NCBI GenBank assembly: GCA_025352585.1
Contig: JANXTD010000532.1
Span: forward strand, 1 to 5,856
Reading direction: 5' to 3'
Length of the DNA: 5,856 nucleotides
Source: Fimbriiglobus sp.
Lineage (GTDB): Bacteria > Planctomycetota > Planctomycetia > Gemmatales > Gemmataceae
How positions within the stretch are numbered: the stretch's first letter is position 1; each line of letters starts with the position of its first letter. Position numbers and translations under genes: made by a program. The notes below the pieces were generated by a model that was not told the DNA's origin, ran no database searches, and worked only from the letters and a program-made list of their open reading frames with translations. This document shows positions 1 through 4,108 of the stretch, in pieces.

Positions 1-42
1 GACTCGAGTCTTGCCGGGCCGGTGTCGTTGACGGCTAGGCCG
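1..42. other. Short non-coding tail downstream of the LeuC-like gene
   Basis: These bases lie just beyond the stop codon of the minus-strand LeuC-like gene. No start codon for a following minus-strand gene is visible. The first ten bases, GACTCGAGTC, form a perfect palindrome. A small inverted repeat, ACGGC at 31-35 and GCCGT at 39-43 with a 3-base loop, touches the stop codon. There is no T-run after it on the minus strand, so it is not a convincing intrinsic terminator. The window edge cuts the context. Confidence 0.3.
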
Positions 43-1359
43 TTACGCCATGAAGTCGCGCGGGTCTTCGATGACGCCGGTCAGGGCCGACGCGGCGACG
101 GTCAGCGGCGACGCGAGGAACACCTGCGCCTCCTTGTGGCCCATGCGGCCGGGGAAGTTGCGGTTGGTCGTGCTGATGCACGAGATCGGCGTGTTGAGCC
201 GGCCGAAGGTGTCCGACGGCCCGCCCAGGCACGCGGCGCAGCTGGCGTCGCCGATCTTGGCCCCGGCGTTGAGGAAGATTTCCCGCAGCGACTTGCCGCC
301 GATCGTCTCGGTGTCGAGGCCGCGGGCCACCTCGGTCGTCGCCGGCACGATGAAGGTGTCGATCTTCACCGCCCGGCCAGCCAGGATGCCGGCCGCGGCG
401 CGGAAGTCGGTCATCTTGCCGCCGGTACACGAGCCGATGTAGGCCCTGTCGAGCTTCGTACCCCGCACCGACCGCACCGTCGCCTTGTTGTCCGGCGAGT
501 GCGGCTTGGCGATCACCGGCTCGAGCTTCGACACGTCGTAGACCTTCTCGTGGATGTAACTCGCGCCGGCGTCGGCCTTCATGACCGTGTACGGCTTGTT
601 GCCGGACTTCACGCCGCGGGCGTTGACGTAGTCGAGGGTCACCTGGTCCGGGGCGATGCAGCCGTTCTTGCCGCCGGCCTCGATCGCCATGTTGCACAGC
701 GTCATGCGCTCTTCAATGTTGAGGGCGAACACGCCATCGCCGTCGAACTCCATCGCCCGGTAGGTCGCGCCGTCGACGCCGATGTCGCCGATGACCGCGA
801 GGATCAAGTCCTTGGCCATGAGGTACGACGGCATCTTGCCGGTGAACACGAAGCGCATCGTCGGCGGGACTTTGAGCCAAGTCTTGCCGGTGCCCATGAC
901 GAAGCCGGCGTCGGTGTTGCCGACGCCCGTGGCGAACTGGCCGAAGGCCCCGGCGGTGCAGGTGTGCGAGTCGGTGCCGAGCAGCACCTCGCCCGGCCGC
1001 GTGTGGCCCTCCTCGGGCATGGCGATGTGGCAGACGCCCTTGTAACTCTCGGTGCCGACGTCGTAGTAGTACGGCAGCCCCTGCTCCTTGGCGAAGGCCC
1101 GCAGCACATCGACGTTGCGGTTGGCCATCGCGTCGGACGTGAAGATGTAGTGGTCGGGGATGATGACGATCTTCTCGCGGTCCCAGACCTTCGCGGCCTG
1201 GCCGAAGTGCTTCTTGAAGACGCCGATCGTGCCGGGGCCGCAGACGTCGTGCGTCATGAGGACGTCGACGTTGACCCAGATGTTGTCGCCGGGGCGGGCC
1301 ACGTCGCGCCCGGCGGCTTTCGCCAGGACTTTCTCGGTCAACGTCATCGGGGAAGGCAT
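43..1359 (-). CDS. leuC: 3-isopropylmalate dehydratase large subunit-like (aconitase superfamily, HacA/LeuC type)
   Basis: This 438-residue protein belongs to the aconitase superfamily, which uses a [4Fe-4S] cluster to dehydrate and rehydrate hydroxy-acids. LeuC isomerises 2-isopropylmalate to 3-isopropylmalate in leucine synthesis together with a separate small subunit (LeuD). The signature GTDSHTCTAGAFG is at residues 128-140. The three expected cluster cysteines are C311 (in IGSCTGG) and C374 and C377 (in SCAACLGG), and the substrate-loop motif NRNFPGRMGH is at 399-408. The length fits the shorter HacA/archaeal-type large subunits rather than the roughly 465-residue E. coli LeuC. The usual GSCTNG reads GSCTGG here. 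The ATG start has a GGAG (1365-1368, minus strand) 5 bases upstream; Met5 is a possible alternative. The gene follows the Uma2 gene after 12 bases, so the two are probably co-transcribed. No small subunit is visible. Homoaconitase or another hydroxy-acid dehydratase of this family cannot be excluded; the family call is very secure and the substrate less so. Confidence 0.9.
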   Translation of the reverse strand: MPSPMTLTEKVLAKAAGRDVARPGDNIWVNVDVLMTHDVCGPGTIGVFKKHFGQAAKVWDREKIVIIPDHYIFTSDAMANRNVDVLRAFAKEQGLPYYYDVGTESYKGVCHIAMPEEGHTRPGEVLLGTDSHTCTAGAFGQFATGVGNTDAGFVMGTGKTWLKVPPTMRFVFTGKMPSYLMAKDLILAVIGDIGVDGATYRAMEFDGDGVFALNIEERMTLCNMAIEAGGKNGCIAPDQVTLDYVNARGVKSGNKPYTVMKADAGASYIHEKVYDVSKLEPVIAKPHSPDNKATVRSVRGTKLDRAYIGSCTGGKMTDFRAAAGILAGRAVKIDTFIVPATTEVARGLDTETIGGKSLREIFLNAGAKIGDASCAACLGGPSDTFGRLNTPISCISTTNRNFPGRMGHKEAQVFLASPLTVAASALTGVIEDPRDFMA

Positions 1360-1371
1360 GGGGACTCCGAA

Positions 1372-2067
1372 TTAGGTGCCCAGCGGCGGGCGGGGGTTCA
1401 GTTGCGGTCGGTCGAACACGCGAGACAGCGGCAAGGAGAATCCGGGGAGCAAGTCGCCGCCGACGAGCGTGTCGGTACGGGTTAACGTAGTCGCTGTCGC
1501 GACGCTGGTGTGGACCAGGACGACACAATTTTTCGGGTCGAACACCCAGACGAGGCGTGTGCCGTGCGCGAAGTGCTCGCTCAATTTTCGCCGAGACGCC
1601 CCAGGTCTGTCCGAGGCCGACAGGACCTCAATTGCGAGATCAGGCGAGTAGGAGGCAACGGGTTCGAGGTGTGCTGTATCGCTTGGCAGCGACTTCCACT
1701 GCGTAAAGCTCACATCAGGAAGTCGCACCAATCCAGGGGCTAGACGGAAGCCACCGTCGGGGACAGTGACCACGCCAGCGTTCACCTCGTCGTTCCAGTT
1801 GGACAGGAGGGCGGCGATGATCCCCGCGAAGATGCTCTCGTGGACGCCCATACTTTTCCTCACCAAAGTGCTGTCGATGAGTTCAAAAAGTTTGTGCGGC
1901 AGTGCGAGCAGATCGGCCTCCGTGCCAGTGCCGGGCTTGGGTGCCCACAAAACATCGGCAGGGTCCACGTCGCCAAGGATTTCGAGGAATTCGCCCAGCG
2001 TCGCCGGGACGTGGGCAACGATGGCCTCCTCATTATTTACTGCCGGCTCGGCGGTCATCGTGGTCAT
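1372..2067 (-). CDS. Uma2 family (DUF820) PD-(D/E)XK-fold putative endonuclease
   Basis: This 231-residue protein matches the Uma2/DUF820 family, which has a restriction-endonuclease-like fold and is expanded in cyanobacteria, planctomycetes and a few other phyla. Its biological role is unknown. Visible family signatures are RLPD at 115-118 (candidate acidic residue D118), PDLAIEVLS at 142-150 (E147), a downstream lysine K161 in RRKLSEHF, the strand VWVFDP at 173-178, and the C-terminal LLPGFSLPLSRVF at 206-218. The catalytic set D118/E147/K161 is therefore apparently intact, although these assignments are by motif only. The N-terminal 40 residues are less family-like. An ATG 60 bases further upstream is in frame, but the chosen start has a perfect AGGAGG 8 bases before it. 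The gene is noticeably richer in A+T than its neighbours. It lies 12 bases upstream of the LeuC-like gene, which suggests co-transcription without implying a shared function. Confidence 0.88.
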   Translation of the reverse strand: MTTMTAEPAVNNEEAIVAHVPATLGEFLEILGDVDPADVLWAPKPGTGTEADLLALPHKLFELIDSTLVRKSMGVHESIFAGIIAALLSNWNDEVNAGVVTVPDGGFRLAPGLVRLPDVSFTQWKSLPSDTAHLEPVASYSPDLAIEVLSASDRPGASRRKLSEHFAHGTRLVWVFDPKNCVVLVHTSVATATTLTRTDTLVGGDLLPGFSLPLSRVFDRPQLNPRPPLGT

Positions 2068-2075
2068 CGGGTCGC

Positions 2076-2081
2076 CCTCCT
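2076..2081 (-). promoter_or_regulatory. Shine-Dalgarno site that fixes the Uma2 start
   Basis: On the minus strand this reads AGGAGG, a perfect anti-SD match, with 8 bases before the ATG at 2067. It favours that start over the in-frame ATG at 2127, for which the extra 20 residues look like translated leader and would overlap the candidate promoter. Confidence 0.8.
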
Positions 2082-2088
2082 GAGTTCG

Positions 2089-2114
2089 TTGCCATTGTAC
2101 CGCGCCGATAGAAT
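2089..2114 (+). promoter_or_regulatory. Weak candidate promoter for truD
   Basis: TTGCCA (2089-2094) resembles a -35 and TAGAAT (2109-2114) resembles a -10, but the 14-base spacer is shorter than the usual 16-18. Start of transcription near 2121 would leave a leader of about 24 bases before the truD ATG. It overlaps the opposite-facing TACAAT, so the two promoters would compete for polymerase if both are real. Confidence 0.25.
2094..2099 (-). promoter_or_regulatory. Candidate -10 element for the Uma2-LeuC-like unit
   Basis: On the minus strand this hexamer reads TACAAT, five of six matches to the sigma-70 consensus TATAAT, in an otherwise GC-rich spacer. Transcription would begin near 2087, giving a leader of about 20 bases that contains the AGGAGG site. 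The hexamer 17 bases upstream (GTGCGG) is a poor -35, so the call rests on the -10 and its position. Confidence 0.35.
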
Positions 2115-2144
2115 CCCCGCACCGCACCTTCGAGCCGACCGCCC

Positions 2145-3191
2145 ATGCACCCCGCCATTTCGCCGCCGCTCTTGACCGCCGACCTGCCCGGCATCGGCGG
2201 CCGCATCAAGGTCGAGCCGGAGGACTTCGTCGTCGAGGAAATCCCCGCGTACGTGCCGTGCGGCGAGGGCGACCACCTGTACCTCTGGGTCGAGAAGCGC
2301 GACGTGGGGCCGGAGTTCTTCACCCGCACCATCGCCGAGCGACTCGGCACGCACGCCGGGGCCGTCGGCACGGCGGGCCTGAAGGACCGCCGCGCGATCT
2401 CACGCCAGTGGGTCAGCGTGCCCGTGGAGTGCGAACCGCGGCTGAAGCACCTCGACGGCAAGGGTTTCAAGCTGTTGAACGTCAGCCGGCACACCAACAA
2501 GTTGAAGCCGGGGCACTCGCAGGGCAACCACTTCACCATCCGCGTGCGCGACGCCGACTTCGCCCACCGCGACGCCGTGACGGCCGTACTCGACCGACTG
2601 AAGTCGCACGGCATGCCCAACTACTACGGCCCCCAGCGCTTCGGTCGCGGCGGCTCGACGGCGGCCCTCGGCTGGAAGTGCCTCGCCGGAACCCAGCCGA
2701 AGCGCCTGCGGCCGTTCGTCTACAAGTTCTCGCTGTCGGCCGTGCAGTCGCTGCTGTTCAACGACTACCTCGCCCGCCGGCTGACCGACGGCCTGCTGCG
2801 AAAGGTGTTGCCGGGCGACGCGATGATGAAGCGGCCCTTCGGCGGGCTGTTCACGGCCGAGGACGTGTTCGCCGAGCAAGCCCGCTTCGAGGCCCGCGAA
2901 ACCGTCACCGGCGGCCCGATGTTCGGCACCCGCACCTTCCCCGTCCACGGCACCGCACTGGCCCGCGAAACCGCCGTGCTGGCCGCGCACAAGCTGCACG
3001 CCAAGTCGTTCGACCACTTCGACAAGCTGATGGGCGGCACCCGCCGGCACAACCTCGTCTACCTCGACGACCTCACCGCGAAGTGGGAGCGTACCGACCT
3101 GATCCTCGACTTCACGCTGCCCGCCGGCTGCTACGCCACGATCCTGCTCAAGGAGGTGATGAAGACGGAGCCGGAGGAGGTCGAGGAGTAA
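2145..3191 (+). CDS. truD: tRNA pseudouridine(13) synthase TruD
   Basis: TruD converts uridine 13 of tRNA (tRNA-Glu in E. coli) to pseudouridine in the cytoplasm. The 348-residue length is nearly identical to E. coli TruD (349). Family motifs appear in order: the N-terminal KVEPEDFVVEEIP (22-34), GLKDRR (78-83) with catalytic aspartate D81, NHFTIRVR (128-135), the TruD signature PNYYGPQRFGRGG (158-170), the helix SAVQSLLFN (198-206), and the C-terminal LPAGCYATILLKE (325-337). The region between about 170 and 310 corresponds to the TruD-specific insertion domain. The ATG at 2145 has no good Shine-Dalgarno sequence, but the conserved N-terminus begins soon after it and no better start is evident. 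The protein ends in an acidic tail, TEPEEVEE. The gene is divergent from the Uma2 gene and convergent with the rhodanese gene. All key residues are present and there is no sign of decay. Confidence 0.96.
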   Translation: MHPAISPPLLTADLPGIGGRIKVEPEDFVVEEIPAYVPCGEGDHLYLWVEKRDVGPEFFTRTIAERLGTHAGAVGTAGLKDRRAISRQWVSVPVECEPRLKHLDGKGFKLLNVSRHTNKLKPGHSQGNHFTIRVRDADFAHRDAVTAVLDRLKSHGMPNYYGPQRFGRGGSTAALGWKCLAGTQPKRLRPFVYKFSLSAVQSLLFNDYLARRLTDGLLRKVLPGDAMMKRPFGGLFTAEDVFAEQARFEARETVTGGPMFGTRTFPVHGTALARETAVLAAHKLHAKSFDHFDKLMGGTRRHNLVYLDDLTAKWERTDLILDFTLPAGCYATILLKEVMKTEPEEVEE

Positions 3192-3200
3192 CGGCGCGAC

Positions 3201-3527
3201 TCAATACCGCGGCACGCCCGCATCGACGAGCAGGCTCCACGCCTCGATGCCGCCTTCGAGACTCATCACGTTGTCGAGGCCGCTTTGCACGAGGTAATAC
3301 GCCGCCTTCAGGCTCCGCACGCCGTGGTGGCAGTAGACGACGACCGCCGCCCCGTCGTCGGGTTGGATCTCGCCGAGCCGCACCGGCAGTTCCATCATCG
3401 GGATCAGCACGCCGCCACTGATGCGGGCAATCGCGTACTCCTCCGGCTGCCGCACGTCGATCAGCGTGAGCGGGTCGCCGCGGTCGCGCATCGCCTTCAA
3501 CTCGGTCGCCGAAATTCGCCGCACCAT
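3201..3527 (-). CDS. Single-domain rhodanese-like sulfurtransferase
   Basis: This 108-residue protein is one rhodanese domain with little else. Rhodaneses carry a sulfane sulfur as a persulfide on an active-site cysteine and pass it to acceptors such as thiols, cyanide or tRNA-thiolation enzymes. The motif LIDVRQPEEY (22-31) and the active-site loop YCHHGVRS (65-72), with C66 as the persulfide-bearing cysteine in the CxxGxR pattern, indicate a catalytically competent domain. GGIEAW (92-97) is the usual C-terminal signature. There is no signal peptide or membrane segment, so a cytoplasmic location is expected. The start lies only 3 bases after the ybeY stop, and a G-rich stretch (GGGGG, 8 bases upstream) inside ybeY is the only candidate ribosome site, so translational coupling to ybeY is likely. 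The physiological acceptor cannot be told from sequence. GlpE-like or thiosulfate sulfurtransferase annotations are equally possible. Confidence 0.93.
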   Translation of the reverse strand: MVRRISATELKAMRDRGDPLTLIDVRQPEEYAIARISGGVLIPMMELPVRLGEIQPDDGAAVVVYCHHGVRSLKAAYYLVQSGLDNVMSLEGGIEAWSLLVDAGVPRY

Positions 3528-3530
3528 CGG

Positions 3531-3971
3531 TCAGGCCCCCGCAATGTCGGGCAAATTGAGGAGTTGCAGGTAGTGCCGCTCGCGCTCGCGCATGCGGGCC
3601 TCGGTCGCCTCGTCGGTGTCGGTGTAGCCGCACAGGTGCAGGCAGCCGTGGATGACGTACAACTGCCGCTCCAACTCGACGCCGTGGCCCCGGTCGGCGG
3701 CGTACTCGGTGGCGATCTCGTCGCCGATCACGACCTCGCCTTCGAGCTTCTTGGCCCCCTTGACCGAGTACGGGAAGGTCAGCACGTCGGTCGGCTCGTC
3801 GTGACCGAGGAACTGCTTGTTGAGCCGGTGGATGTGGGCGTTGTTGACGAAGGCGATGGTGACCTTGGCCGAGGCGACGCCCTCGCCCTCGAGGACCGCC
3901 TTGGCGACCTCCTTGAGGCGGGCGAAGTCCAGGGCGAAATCGTAGGGGTTGGCGACGGAGAGTGTGAGCAT
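3531..3971 (-). CDS. ybeY: Endoribonuclease YbeY (rRNA maturation factor)
   Basis: YbeY is a metal-dependent single-strand endoribonuclease needed for 16S rRNA 3'-end maturation and late ribosome quality control. The 146-residue protein has the family motif DEPTDVLTFPY (58-68), then GEVVIGDEIA (78-87), and the metal-binding segment HGCLHLCGYTD (108-118). In the canonical H-x3-H-x5-H motif the three histidines bind zinc. Here H108 and H112 are kept, but the third position is D118, within GYTDTD instead of GYDH. Aspartate can bind zinc, so the enzyme may still be active, but this is inference. The ATG is the first in frame and has no real Shine-Dalgarno site. A TACAAT hexamer ends 6 bases before it, which would suit a leaderless transcript. 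The gene heads a pair with the rhodanese gene, 3 bases downstream. Confidence 0.94.
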   Translation of the reverse strand: MLTLSVANPYDFALDFARLKEVAKAVLEGEGVASAKVTIAFVNNAHIHRLNKQFLGHDEPTDVLTFPYSVKGAKKLEGEVVIGDEIATEYAADRGHGVELERQLYVIHGCLHLCGYTDTDEATEARMRERERHYLQLLNLPDIAGA

Positions 3972-3977
3972 TCCGGC

Positions 3978-3983
3978 ATTGTA
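3978..3983 (-). promoter_or_regulatory. Candidate -10 element for ybeY, possibly giving a leaderless mRNA
   Basis: On the minus strand this reads TACAAT, the same hexamer found before the Uma2 gene, again followed by G. Only 6 bases separate it from the ATG of ybeY, so the expected transcription start falls on or within a base of that ATG. This agrees with the absence of a Shine-Dalgarno site. No good -35 is seen at the normal distance (AGCGCC at 17 bases). Confidence 0.35.
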
Positions 3984-4005
3984 GCCGGTCGCGGGCAGTT
4001 GGCGC

Positions 4006-4033
4006 TTGACGGCGGGCCGCGGCCGGGCAGAAT
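4006..4033 (+). promoter_or_regulatory. Candidate sigma-70-type promoter for the exported repeat protein
   Basis: TTGACG (4006-4011) matches five of six -35 consensus positions. After a 16-base spacer, CAGAAT (4028-4033) matches four of six -10 positions. Transcription would start near 4040, leaving a leader of about 69 bases with a GGAG ribosome site at 4096-4099. This is the best promoter-like pair in the window. Confidence 0.45.
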
Positions 4034-4095
4034 CTCTAGCAGGCGGAACCGCCCGGCTCGGCGGCCCGTCGAAGCCAGGGTGAAGTGCGTCCCTC

Positions 4096-4099
4096 GGAG
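4096..4099 (+). promoter_or_regulatory. Shine-Dalgarno site of the exported repeat protein
   Basis: GGAG lies 9 bases before the ATG at 4109. It supports that start over an in-frame GTG at 4085, which would have to lie upstream of this site. An in-frame TAG at 4037-4039 excludes any start farther upstream. Confidence 0.6.
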
Positions 4100-4108
4100 T
4101 CCCGGCCC

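Noticed and set aside
22..1485. Long plus-strand open frame (487 codons) opposite the LeuC-like gene
   Set aside because: Its product is a low-complexity Arg/Ala/Val/Gly/Asp-rich sequence with no family motifs, typical of the antisense frame of a GC-rich gene. The minus-strand frame has all aconitase-family signatures and a ribosome site.
2068..2127. N-terminal extension of the Uma2 protein to the ATG at 2127
   Set aside because: The perfect AGGAGG at 2076-2081 lies inside this extension, 8 bases from the ATG at 2067, and the extension would cover the candidate TACAAT promoter.
3192..3200. Bidirectional intrinsic terminator between truD and the rhodanese gene
   Set aside because: No stable hairpin followed by a T-run could be found on either strand.
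2258..3421. Plus-strand open frame of 387 codons overlapping truD and the rhodanese gene
   Set aside because: It is an Arg/Pro-rich out-of-frame reading of truD. TruD itself is conserved from end to end.
4085..4108. GTG at 4085 as an earlier start of the exported protein
   Set aside because: It lies upstream of the GGAG site at 4096-4099, and the ATG at 4109 gives a compact, typical signal peptide.
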